From positions 1 through 13,292 of the forward strand of contig JASEHN010000038.1 in the NCBI GenBank assembly GCA_030018715.1: a stretch of 13,292 nucleotides of DNA. Direction: 5' to 3'. Every line of letters starts with the position of its first letter. Positions within the stretch are counted from its first letter, which is position 1. Shown here in pieces: positions 1 to 6,490 of this stretch. Made by a program: the position numbers and the translations under genes. The notes beneath the pieces were generated by a model. The model saw only the letters and a program-made list of their open reading frames with translations. It searched no databases and was not told where the DNA came from. Origin of the DNA: Thermodesulfobacteriota bacterium (GTDB taxonomy: Bacteria > Desulfobacterota > SM23-61).

Positions 1-1197
1 CAGATAAATTATTATTTCAGCGTTGACCCGGGGATCAACGGATATATTTACCTTGGAGAGCTTATAAACAAATATCCCAAGGATGATCCAAAGGTAGAAT
101 TGACAGAAGATGATCTGCTCTTTTTTCAATATACAAGCGGTACAACAGGCCTGCCCAAAGGGGCCATCCATACCCAGGGCACAGCTTCCGCTATTATTGA
201 GCTTAGCCGCCTTGCAGACACAGGGCTTTTAACAGAAAGTTCAAGGGCTTTGCACGTCGTTCCTTTATATTCTTTTGCGGGTACAGCCTTCGATCTGATT
301 TACCAATGGAGGGGTGCTTTGACCGTGATTATGCAAAAGTTTGACGTAACGGAAATGATGAGATTAATAGAAAAGTATAAAATCACAGATTGTCATATTG
401 TTCCGGTAATCCTAAATTTTATGCTCAACTCTCCTGATTTTGGAAAATATGACTTAAGCAGTCTGAAATGTCTTACCTATGGTGGAGCTCCCATGTCTCC
501 CGAACTGCTGAGAGCCGGCATTGAAAAAATAGGCCCGGTTTTTATGCAGGACTATGGTGCTTCTGAGGCAGGGGCCCTGACTTATCTTTATATTGAAGAC
601 CATGTTCTTGACGGTCCTCCGGAAGAGGTGAAACGTCTGGCCTCTTGTGGAAAGCCTATTCCAGGGGCTGATGTTAAGGTTTTAAATGACAAAGGGGAGG
701 AAGTGAAACCCGGTGAAATAGGTGAGCTAACGGTAAAAAGCCCAGCGAATATGAAGGGGTATTGGAAGATGCCTGAGGAGACGAAAGAGGCCTTAAGGGA
801 TGGAAGGTTCTACACCGGCGATTTGTGTACGGTAGATGAAGAAGGTTATATCTATGTCAAGGACCGAAAGAAAGACATGATCATCAGCGGCGGAATGAAT
901 ATATATCCTTATGAGATAGAAAGTGTGCTTTTGGAACATCCTGCTATCTTGGATGCAGCAGTGATAGGTATTCCTGATGACACCTGGGGAGAAGCGGTTT
1001 GTGCCCTTGTTGTCTTCAAGGAGGAGAAAAAGGCCACAGAAGAAGAGATCATAGAGCATGTAAGGAGCAAACTTGCCAGCTATAAAAAGCCCAAAAAAGT
1101 AGAGGTGGTGGATGTGATTCCACGTACCTTGAGTGGTAAAATTTTAAAGAAAGATCTTCGAAGGAAATACTGGGAAGGTAGGGATAGAAAGGTTTAA
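1..1197 (+). CDS. AMP-forming acyl-CoA synthetase, 5'-truncated by window edge
   Basis: The frame is open from base 1 with no convincing start, so the first third or so of the gene lies outside the window; 398 codons remain. The family (ANL, class I adenylate-forming enzymes) activates a carboxylic acid with ATP to an acyl-adenylate and then transfers it to CoA in the cytoplasm. Visible motifs in order: the P-loop TSGTTGLPKG at bases 133-162, the YGASE motif (family YGxTE) at 553-567, the YTGD and KDRKKDMIISGGMNIYP hinge motifs near 810-910, and PRTLSGK ending with the catalytic lysine codon at 1138-1140. All key residues are present, so the enzyme looks intact and active. The acid specificity cannot be read because much of the N-terminal pocket is missing. 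A crotonase follows after 53 bases and a TRAP importer lies downstream, which fits activation of an imported carboxylate. An internal TTG at base 100 is an in-frame codon and not the real start. Confidence 0.93.
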   Translation, partial: QINYYFSVDPGINGYIYLGELINKYPKDDPKVELTEDDLLFFQYTSGTTGLPKGAIHTQGTASAIIELSRLADTGLLTESSRALHVVPLYSFAGTAFDLIYQWRGALTVIMQKFDVTEMMRLIEKYKITDCHIVPVILNFMLNSPDFGKYDLSSLKCLTYGGAPMSPELLRAGIEKIGPVFMQDYGASEAGALTYLYIEDHVLDGPPEEVKRLASCGKPIPGADVKVLNDKGEEVKPGEIGELTVKSPANMKGYWKMPEETKEALRDGRFYTGDLCTVDEEGYIYVKDRKKDMIISGGMNIYPYEIESVLLEHPAILDAAVIGIPDDTWGEAVCALVVFKEEKKATEEEIIEHVRSKLASYKKPKKVEVVDVIPRTLSGKILKKDLRRKYWEGRDRKV

Positions 1198-1235
1198 GGC
1201 GTTTTAAGATATTGATTTTTTATGAGCTCATGAGC

Positions 1236-1246
1236 AAAGGGGGTGA
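1236..1246 (+). promoter_or_regulatory. Shine-Dalgarno sequence fixing a TTG start
   Basis: The stretch AAAGGGGGTGA ends four bases before the TTG at 1251. No ATG or GTG in the same frame lies at a suitable distance, so this purine-rich site is the main reason to accept the TTG start of the crotonase gene. Confidence 0.6.
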
Positions 1247-1250
1247 CTGA

Positions 1251-2027
1251 TTGAGTACCGACTTTATTTATGAGGTTAAAAATCATGTAGCTTATATGAC
1301 TATCAACCGTCCTGAAAGGAGAAACGCACTGAGCACCGGGGTAGTGCATGCCTTTCTGGAGTACCTGGATAAAACCGGGGCCGACAAAGAGGTAAGGCCC
1401 ATCTGTATTACCGGCGCCGGGGAAAAGGCCTTTTGTGCTGGTGCTGATCTTGGAGCAGCTGCCAGCGCTCAGGGGGAAGAGAAGCTAAAGTCTATAAGGG
1501 AATATGCGGAACTCTTGAAAAAGATGTCCCAAATAGGAAAACCCATCCTGGCAAGGGTAGCGGGGGATTGCATGGCCGGAGGACTTGGCTTGATGCTTTC
1601 CTGTGATATTGTGATTGCTAAGAGTAACGTGAGGTTTGCCACCCCGGAGATCAATGTTGGTTTATGGCCCATGATGATTGGAGCCCTTCTCTTCAGACAT
1701 CTTCCTAGAAAACAAGCCTGGTATCTTGCGTATTCAGGAAAGAGGATCACCGCTGAAGAGGGGAAGGAACTCGGCATGGTGACGAAGGTTGTGGAGGAAG
1801 ATAGATTCGAGAATGAGGTGGAGGAGACCCTGGCGATGCTTTGTTCAAGAAGTCCTGCAGCGATGCGTATTGGGAGACAGGCCTATTATGCAGCTATGGA
1901 CAAGGATTTTGGAGAAGCCCTTGATTATCTTAGCGAAAAGTTCGGGGAGGTTGCCAGCACGGAGGATGCGACAGAGGGCTTGAAAGCCTTTTTGGAAAAA
2001 AGGGAACCGGTATGGAAAGGCAGATAA
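1251..2027 (+). CDS. Crotonase-fold enoyl-CoA hydratase/isomerase family protein
   Basis: 258 residues, the usual length for a single-domain crotonase. The family binds acyl-CoA thioesters and stabilises an enolate in an oxyanion hole. The first oxyanion-hole segment is CAGADLG at residues 62-68 and the second lies around Gly110-Gly111 in the segment before SCD (117-119). Aligned by eye with rat mitochondrial enoyl-CoA hydratase, the second catalytic glutamate (Glu164) is conserved as Glu133 in ATPE. The position of the first one (Glu144) is Gly113. A single glutamate at the Glu164 position is known from delta3-delta2-enoyl-CoA isomerases and other crotonases, so plain hydratase activity should not be assumed. 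The start is TTG, supported by a strong upstream Shine-Dalgarno sequence. The gene sits between the acyl-CoA ligase and the acyl-CoA dehydrogenase and is probably cotranscribed with both. Membership of the family is firm; the exact reaction is open. Confidence 0.9.
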   Translation: MSTDFIYEVKNHVAYMTINRPERRNALSTGVVHAFLEYLDKTGADKEVRPICITGAGEKAFCAGADLGAAASAQGEEKLKSIREYAELLKKMSQIGKPILARVAGDCMAGGLGLMLSCDIVIAKSNVRFATPEINVGLWPMMIGALLFRHLPRKQAWYLAYSGKRITAEEGKELGMVTKVVEEDRFENEVEETLAMLCSRSPAAMRIGRQAYYAAMDKDFGEALDYLSEKFGEVASTEDATEGLKAFLEKREPVWKGR

Positions 2028-2045
2028 TCAGTGCGAGAACAATAG

Positions 2046-2162
2046 AGGAGGTGGCTTCACCGTAATGGTCAACTTGTGGATGCTTTGGTCAAGATTATCA
2101 GGGAAACCGGACGAGATATTGCCAGTCCAAATGAGGTGAGAGAAAAGATGGGGATAAAATGA
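2046..2162 (+). pseudogene. 3' remnant of a beta-keto acid cleavage enzyme (BKACE/DUF849)
   Basis: Between the crotonase and the acyl-CoA dehydrogenase, one frame (codons from 2067, stop TGA 2160-2162) encodes about 31 residues that look like a conserved protein C-terminus: NGQLVDALVKI, then TGRDIASPNEVREKMGIK. From memory of the family, this matches the end of BKACE/DUF849 proteins (pattern N-x-x-L-V-E, then GRE-I-A-T-P-x-E-A-R). BKACE enzymes use acetyl-CoA to split beta-keto acids into acetoacetate and an acyl-CoA. A TAG in the same frame at 2043-2045 and the absence of any start show that only the tail survives. A good Shine-Dalgarno-like AGGAGGTGG (2046-2054) precedes it, perhaps left from the start of the lost gene, which would point to an internal deletion. 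The alternative is a chance short frame, but the match to a family end next to related catabolic genes makes that less likely. Confidence 0.65.
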
Positions 2163-2199
2163 AATTCTGAAAAATTATAATGAAACGCAAGGTCTTAAA

Positions 2200-3372
2200 A
2201 TGGATTTTACTATACCCTACGAATTAAGAGATCTGGTAAGCAGTCTTAAAAAATTTATAAATAACGAGATAAAACCTCTCCAAGAATCCCACCAGGACGA
2301 AAACGGGTGCATCCCTGAAGAAATCAGGAAAAAGGTGAGGCTCAGATCCAGAGAGCTGGGGTTTTACGGGGCAGATTTTCCCGAGGAATGTGGGGGCGGG
2401 GGTTTGAGTAACCTGGGGATGACTCTTTTAAGAGAAGAAATCGGCAGATCCGGGTTGGAGCTCGCTGACTCCATATTTGGAGAGGCTGGTGCAATGTCGC
2501 AGATCCTTCTGGAATGTAATGGCGAACAAAAGGAGAGATACCTCCTTCCCGCCATTAGGGCCGAGAAGCTTTCTTGTTTTGCCCTGACCGAGCCCAATGC
2601 CGGCTCCGATGCCGCAGCCATCGAAACGAAGGCTCAAAAGGAGGGCGATGAGTTTATCCTTAACGGAAGAAAACACTTTATTTCCAATGGACCGTATGCA
2701 GACTTTGCTATTGTCTTCGCCGTGACCGATAGGGAACTTCGGGCCAAGGGGGGAATAACCTGCTTTTTGGTAGACAGAGATACCCGGGGCTTTTCCCTGG
2801 GAAGAATCCAGCAACACATGGGTGGAGGTGACCGGCTGGGAGAGCTGATCTTTGAGGACTGTCGGGTTCCTGCGAGAAATGTTCTTGGAAAGGTCGGCGC
2901 GGGCTTCCTCCTGGCCATGAAGCGGGTGGGCGAAGGACGGTTGCGTCTGACAGCGCTTTTCATGGGGATGGCGGACAAGTGCCTGCAATTGGCCCTCGAT
3001 TATGCCAAGCAAAGGGTTCAGTTTGGAAAGCCCATTGCCAGATATCAGGCCATCCAATGGATGCTGGTTGATATGTCCGTAGAGATCCATGCCAGCAGAT
3101 TGATGCTATATCACGCTGCCTGGAAAGCGGATCAGGGGATGGATATCATCCGGGAGTCGGGGATGGCCAAGCTCTACTCCTCAGAGATGCTATGCAGGGC
3201 TGCGGACAAAGCCCTCCAAATCCATGGGGGCATGGGATACATGAAGGAATGCCCTATCGAAGGGATATACCGAAAGGCCAGGGCCTCCAGGATCGGGGAA
3301 GGTACATCGGAGATTCAAAGAATCCTCCTTGCCCGAAAACTTCTGCAAGATGGCCCCTTGAGATTCTTTTAG
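2200..3372 (+). CDS. Acyl-CoA dehydrogenase (FAD-dependent)
   Basis: 390 residues, the standard length of the family. It oxidises an acyl-CoA to the 2,3-enoyl-CoA and normally passes electrons to electron-transferring flavoprotein in the cytoplasm. The family signature ALTEPNAGSD is at residues 128-137. The FAD-contacting segment RVQFGKP begins at Arg272. The second signature, QIHGGMGY, begins at Gln340. The catalytic base is in IGEGTSEIQ as Glu367, the position used by short- and medium-chain type enzymes. N-terminal helical, central beta and C-terminal helical domains all appear complete. The ATG at 2200 has only a weak Shine-Dalgarno (AAGG, 2189-2192), unlike its neighbours, which fits a disturbed region upstream where a gene has been lost. 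It is followed after 22 bases by the TRAP small permease gene. Chain length and branching of the substrate cannot be decided; glutaryl-CoA-type decarboxylation is not indicated. Confidence 0.93.
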   Translation: MDFTIPYELRDLVSSLKKFINNEIKPLQESHQDENGCIPEEIRKKVRLRSRELGFYGADFPEECGGGGLSNLGMTLLREEIGRSGLELADSIFGEAGAMSQILLECNGEQKERYLLPAIRAEKLSCFALTEPNAGSDAAAIETKAQKEGDEFILNGRKHFISNGPYADFAIVFAVTDRELRAKGGITCFLVDRDTRGFSLGRIQQHMGGGDRLGELIFEDCRVPARNVLGKVGAGFLLAMKRVGEGRLRLTALFMGMADKCLQLALDYAKQRVQFGKPIARYQAIQWMLVDMSVEIHASRLMLYHAAWKADQGMDIIRESGMAKLYSSEMLCRAADKALQIHGGMGYMKECPIEGIYRKARASRIGEGTSEIQRILLARKLLQDGPLRFF

Positions 3373-3394
3373 AGGGGAAAGGAGGGAAATCTTT

Positions 3395-3949
3395 ATGAAT
3401 GGGGAAAAAGGAATCGTTCGGATCTGGAATAAAGTTGAAGAATATATGGTTGGAATCCTGGCTGGAGTGGCCACTTTCCTGGCCTTTTACAGTGTCTTGC
3501 TCAGGTATGTCTTTAAGACCAGCGCCCCCTGGGTGGAAGAAGTCGTCGTCTACATGATTATCTGGGCAAGCTTTTTGGTTGCCAGTATCCTTTTGGCTGA
3601 AAACAGACACATCGGAGCCGATTTTCTTGTGGAACGCATACCTCCTAAGGCCAGGAGAGTGGTGGAGGTGGTCACCACCTTTTTGACGCTCGGTTTCTGT
3701 CTCGTAGTGGCCTATTATGCCGTTGAGATCGTTTCCTATGGTAAACAGATGGGCCTGAAATCTGGCAGCCGTCTGGAATTCCCCATGTGGGTGGTCCATC
3801 TTTCCGTGGTTGTGGGAGCAACCCTTCTCATTCTTCGCCATATTCAGCGGCTTTCCTACCTTTTCTGGTCCCCTCAGAAAATAGTTCGTCCTCATGGTTC
3901 AGAGGAAGCAGAGGGAATCGATGAATTAAAGGGAAAGGAGGAAAGGTAA
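3395..3949 (+). CDS. dctQ: TRAP transporter small permease (DctQ family)
   Basis: 184 residues with four hydrophobic segments at about residues 17-38, 48-68, 90-112 and 130-150, the layout of the DctQ subunit. This subunit partners the large permease in the cytoplasmic membrane. The conserved WVEEVVVYM segment (46-54) at the start of the second helix and the following AENRHIGAD loop (68-76) are typical of the family. The start ATG is preceded by AAGGAGGG (about 3380-3387) at good spacing. The C-terminal tail after residue 158 is charged and cytoplasmic. The stop codon is immediately followed by the start of the large permease gene, so translation is very likely coupled. Confidence 0.92.
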   Translation: MNGEKGIVRIWNKVEEYMVGILAGVATFLAFYSVLLRYVFKTSAPWVEEVVVYMIIWASFLVASILLAENRHIGADFLVERIPPKARRVVEVVTTFLTLGFCLVVAYYAVEIVSYGKQMGLKSGSRLEFPMWVVHLSVVVGATLLILRHIQRLSYLFWSPQKIVRPHGSEEAEGIDELKGKEER

Positions 3950-5224
3950 ATGGAGGCATTGCTGTTAATTCTTTTTTTCGTTCTTCTTCTTACAGGTATG
4001 CCCATCGCCTTTGTCCTGGGGATAACGGCCATGGCGATGTTCCATATCACTGGTGTTGCACCGGTTGCCCTTGTCCCTGAAGCCATGTATGCCTCTCTTG
4101 ATTCCTTTACCTTAATGGCCATCCCGTTTTTTATTATTGCGGCAAATTTTCTGGTCGGAGGCAAAATATCCAGCTATCTGATCGATTTTGCCAATGCCTA
4201 TGTCGGCCATATTACCGGCGGGATGGGGATTGTTTGCGTGTTTTCCTGCATGATCTTTGCCGCCCTGATCGGTTCCAGCATAGCCACCGCCCTGTCCATA
4301 GGTGTCATCGCCATCCCAGCCATGGTTAAATTAGGCTATGATAAGAGTTTTGCCATGGCCCTTACAGCCGCCGGGGGAACCCTGGGCATTCTGATTCCAC
4401 CTAGTCTACCCCTGATAATCTATGGGGTTATTGCCGAGGAGTCCGTAGCAGACCTCTTCCTTGCCGGTGTGATCCCAGGGGTCCTGTTGGGATTTCTGCT
4501 GATGGCTCTGGCGGTGATCATTGCCAAAAAGAGGGGATTTAAGAAAAGTGCAAAAGCCGGTTGGCAGGAGAGGCGGTCTTATACGCTCAAGGCCATACCG
4601 GTTCTCCTGATGCCGATACTCGTTTTAGGATCGATATACGGCGGGGTGGCCACCCCTACCGAATGTGCAGCCGTGGCCGCGGTCTATGCCCTGTTTATCG
4701 GTCTGTTCGTCTATCGAACCATGAAATGGGGTCAGATCATCCCCCTTGTTGTCGAGGGGATGAAAACGACCGGCATGATCATGTTTATCATTGCCACCGC
4801 CCTTACTTTCGGGCGTCTGGTTACCATGCTGCAGATCCCCCAGAACCTGGGCGCATTGGTAGTCAGTTATCAGTTGCCGCCGTGGGCCTTTCTGGCCATA
4901 GTGAATATCGTGTTGATCATTATGGGCTGTTTTTTAGAGGTGGCCTCCATCATGCTGATTACCCTCCCCATCATAATTCCTCTCATTAACATTTTGAAAA
5001 TCAACGCCATTCACTTTGGCATCGTGATGGTGGTGAACATGGAGTTAGCCCTGATTACCCCCCCGGTAGGTTTGGTTCTTTATGCGATAAGCGGGGCGAC
5101 AAAGTCGCCTTTATCGCTGATCATTAAGGGAATATGGCCCTTTATTGCTCTCTTTTTGGTTTACTTAGTATTAATAACCTATGTGCCCATCATCTCCACC
5201 TGGCTGCCCAGCATTTTGAGATGA
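3950..5224 (+). CDS. dctM: TRAP transporter large permease (DctM family)
   Basis: 424 residues, full length for the family, and hydrophobic almost throughout, with about a dozen membrane segments. DctM forms the ion-driven transport channel that takes substrate from the periplasmic binding protein. The conserved GTLGILIPPSLPLIIYG segment in the first half and ELALITPPVGLVLYAISG near the C-terminus are the family hallmarks and make the assignment firm. The ATG follows the dctQ stop with no gap. The Shine-Dalgarno (AAAGGAGGAAAGG, within the last codons of dctQ) lies just upstream. Nothing in the permease identifies the substrate. The family imports dicarboxylates and many monocarboxylates, and the acyl-CoA genes upstream favour an organic acid that is then converted to a CoA ester. 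Confidence 0.95.
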   Translation: MEALLLILFFVLLLTGMPIAFVLGITAMAMFHITGVAPVALVPEAMYASLDSFTLMAIPFFIIAANFLVGGKISSYLIDFANAYVGHITGGMGIVCVFSCMIFAALIGSSIATALSIGVIAIPAMVKLGYDKSFAMALTAAGGTLGILIPPSLPLIIYGVIAEESVADLFLAGVIPGVLLGFLLMALAVIIAKKRGFKKSAKAGWQERRSYTLKAIPVLLMPILVLGSIYGGVATPTECAAVAAVYALFIGLFVYRTMKWGQIIPLVVEGMKTTGMIMFIIATALTFGRLVTMLQIPQNLGALVVSYQLPPWAFLAIVNIVLIIMGCFLEVASIMLITLPIIIPLINILKINAIHFGIVMVVNMELALITPPVGLVLYAISGATKSPLSLIIKGIWPFIALFLVYLVLITYVPIISTWLPSILR

Positions 5225-5304
5225 GAGGTAATTTTAAAAGGAAAGGGGGTGAGGGTTTAGCTGTTTTGACTTTACAACGATAAAATTGCAAAGGAGGAGA
5301 AAAA

Positions 5305-6315
5305 ATGAAGAAATATCAAATTTTGGCCCTGATTCTGGTAATGGCGATGTTCATAGCGGCGCCTGTCGCTACAGGAAAAGAACCGACATACGTCTTAAAG
5401 ATCTCTCATGACAGTCCTGGTGGTAAACATCCGAGGCAGATTGCTGCCGAGGAATTCGCCAAGTTGGTAATGGAACGGACCAAAGGCGACATCAAGGTAG
5501 AGGTCTATCCAGCGGCCCAGCTATTCCATGATAAGGCGGTCATAGCTGCGGTCGGCAAGGGGACAGTTCAGATGGCCATGCCAGGCACCTGGTTCCTGGG
5601 TATAGTAAGTAATACCCTCTACATGACAGGTCTACCCATGTTTTTGGGCGCGGAGAGGGAGAAGTATTATCAGATCTTCGATGGCAAGATAGGAGAGGCC
5701 GCTTTTAAGGAAATGGAGAAGGTCGGCATCAAGGGTCTGGCATTCTGGGATGTGTCCATGGCCTGTTACGCTACCCGAAAAAAACCGGTTTATCATCCGG
5801 ATGATTTTAAGGGCCTGAAGATGAGGGTACCCGGCGGCTGGACCACCGAGACCAGACTGACGCTAATGGGGGCTCCGCCGGTCTCGATACCCTATGCCGA
5901 GGTCTTCATGGCCCTGAAGCAGGGGGTCATTGATGGGGTGGAGAGCACCATCATGAGCCTGGCCGAAATCAAGGCCTGGGAGGTTATAAAAAACCTGACC
6001 CTGACCAATCATAACCTGGCCCAGTTTGTGGTAATTATAAACAAGGAGTACTTTGACAAACTCCCTCCCACGCATCAGCGGATAATCGAGCGGACCATCG
6101 CCGAGATCACCCCCGGCCAGCGCGAGTATGCGACGGCCTTGGAGAAGGAGTCCCTGAAGAAACTTGAGGAACATGGTGTAAAAATCATTGCCCTGACCGA
6201 TAAGCAGAGGGCGGCCTTTTATGAAAAGCTCCAGCCCATGGAGGCCGAGACAATGACCAAATTTAAGCTCGACAAGGCCTTGGTAGAAGAGGCCCGGAGG
6301 ATATTACAAAAATGA
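5305..6315 (+). CDS. dctP: TRAP transporter periplasmic solute-binding protein (DctP family)
   Basis: 336 residues starting with a classical secretion signal: MKK, then a hydrophobic stretch to about residue 20, with probable cleavage near residues 22-25. The mature protein has the DctP fold features, including the LKMRVPGG segment. Arg174 in it corresponds to the conserved arginine that clamps the substrate carboxylate in this family. The downstream AEVFMALKQGVIDGVE segment is also a strong family marker. The ATG has a textbook Shine-Dalgarno (AAAGGAGGAG, 5290-5299). An 80-base gap separates it from dctM, larger than other gaps in this block; it contains an extra Shine-Dalgarno-like purine run near 5237-5250 with no useful reading frame. 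The stop codon lies inside the first base pairs of a hairpin, marking the end of the transcription unit. The carboxylate substrate is not identified. Confidence 0.95.
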   Translation: MKKYQILALILVMAMFIAAPVATGKEPTYVLKISHDSPGGKHPRQIAAEEFAKLVMERTKGDIKVEVYPAAQLFHDKAVIAAVGKGTVQMAMPGTWFLGIVSNTLYMTGLPMFLGAEREKYYQIFDGKIGEAAFKEMEKVGIKGLAFWDVSMACYATRKKPVYHPDDFKGLKMRVPGGWTTETRLTLMGAPPVSIPYAEVFMALKQGVIDGVESTIMSLAEIKAWEVIKNLTLTNHNLAQFVVIINKEYFDKLPPTHQRIIERTIAEITPGQREYATALEKESLKKLEEHGVKIIALTDKQRAAFYEKLQPMEAETMTKFKLDKALVEEARRILQK

Positions 6316-6337
6316 TGGACTTGTAAAAAGTCCATCA
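6313..6337 (+). terminator. Hairpin overlapping the dctP stop codon
   Basis: TGATGGACTT and AAGTCCATCA form a perfect 10-bp stem around a 5-base loop (GTAAA). The dctP stop codon is the first three bases of the stem. There is no U-run after it, so it is not a canonical intrinsic terminator on its own. With the second hairpin it may slow or stop transcription, or protect the 3' end of the mRNA. Short hairpins of this type can also be dispersed repeats. Confidence 0.45.
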
Positions 6338-6342
6338 ACAGG

Positions 6343-6360
6343 CCCCGACTTCAGTCGGGG
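6343..6360 (+). terminator. GC-rich hairpin, possible terminator
   Basis: CCCCGAC and GTCGGGG pair over 7 bp around a TTCA tetraloop, five bases after the previous hairpin. Only a short TTAAG follows, so termination without Rho is uncertain. The position at the end of the TRAP block and before the high-GC block supports a boundary role. Confidence 0.5.
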
Positions 6361-6490
6361 TTAAGCCTAGGCCTTAGGGTGAGGGTGGAACCCATTGCAA
6401 ACCGCGCTGAGCTCACCTTTGGCGGCGAAGCGCGGCTGCCGGCATTGATCGAATGACCATTCCAGATTCATCCGGAAAGAAGAGGTGGCG
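6361..6490. other. Intergenic leader of the molybdoenzyme operon
   Basis: No gene is seen here. It holds an 8-bp palindrome GCCTAGGC (6365-6372) and a possible stem between CCGCGCT (6402-6408) and AGCGCGG (6429-6435). The GC content rises along it toward the next gene. No convincing sigma-70 or correctly spaced sigma-54 promoter could be recognised, although this is the natural place for the promoter of the next operon. Confidence 0.4.
6481..6486 (+). promoter_or_regulatory. Shine-Dalgarno deciding the start of the molybdoenzyme gene
   Basis: AGAGGT lies four bases before the ATG at 6491. A GTG at 6485 in the same frame overlaps this site and would need the weaker GGAAAGA further up, so the ATG is preferred. 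The two choices differ by only two residues. Confidence 0.5.

Noticed and set aside
2176..2181. Perfect TATAAT 18 bases before the acyl-CoA dehydrogenase start.
   Set aside because: No -35-like hexamer lies 16-18 bases upstream and there is no extended -10 TG. In this AT-rich gap the hexamer can easily arise by chance, and the gene fits the upstream operon.
2428..3090. Open frame (220 codons) on the minus strand, opposite the acyl-CoA dehydrogenase.
   Set aside because: No family features, no separate ribosome binding site, and fully contained in a gene with complete catalytic motifs on the other strand.
5266..5286. TTGACT followed by TAAAAT between dctM and dctP, resembling a sigma-70 promoter.
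   Set aside because: Only 9 bases separate the two hexamers, far from the required 16-18.
6387..6400. Sigma-54-like sequence TGGAACCCATTGCA upstream of the molybdoenzyme operon.
   Set aside because: GG and GC are separated by 8 bases where the sigma-54 promoter needs 10, so it should not be recognised.
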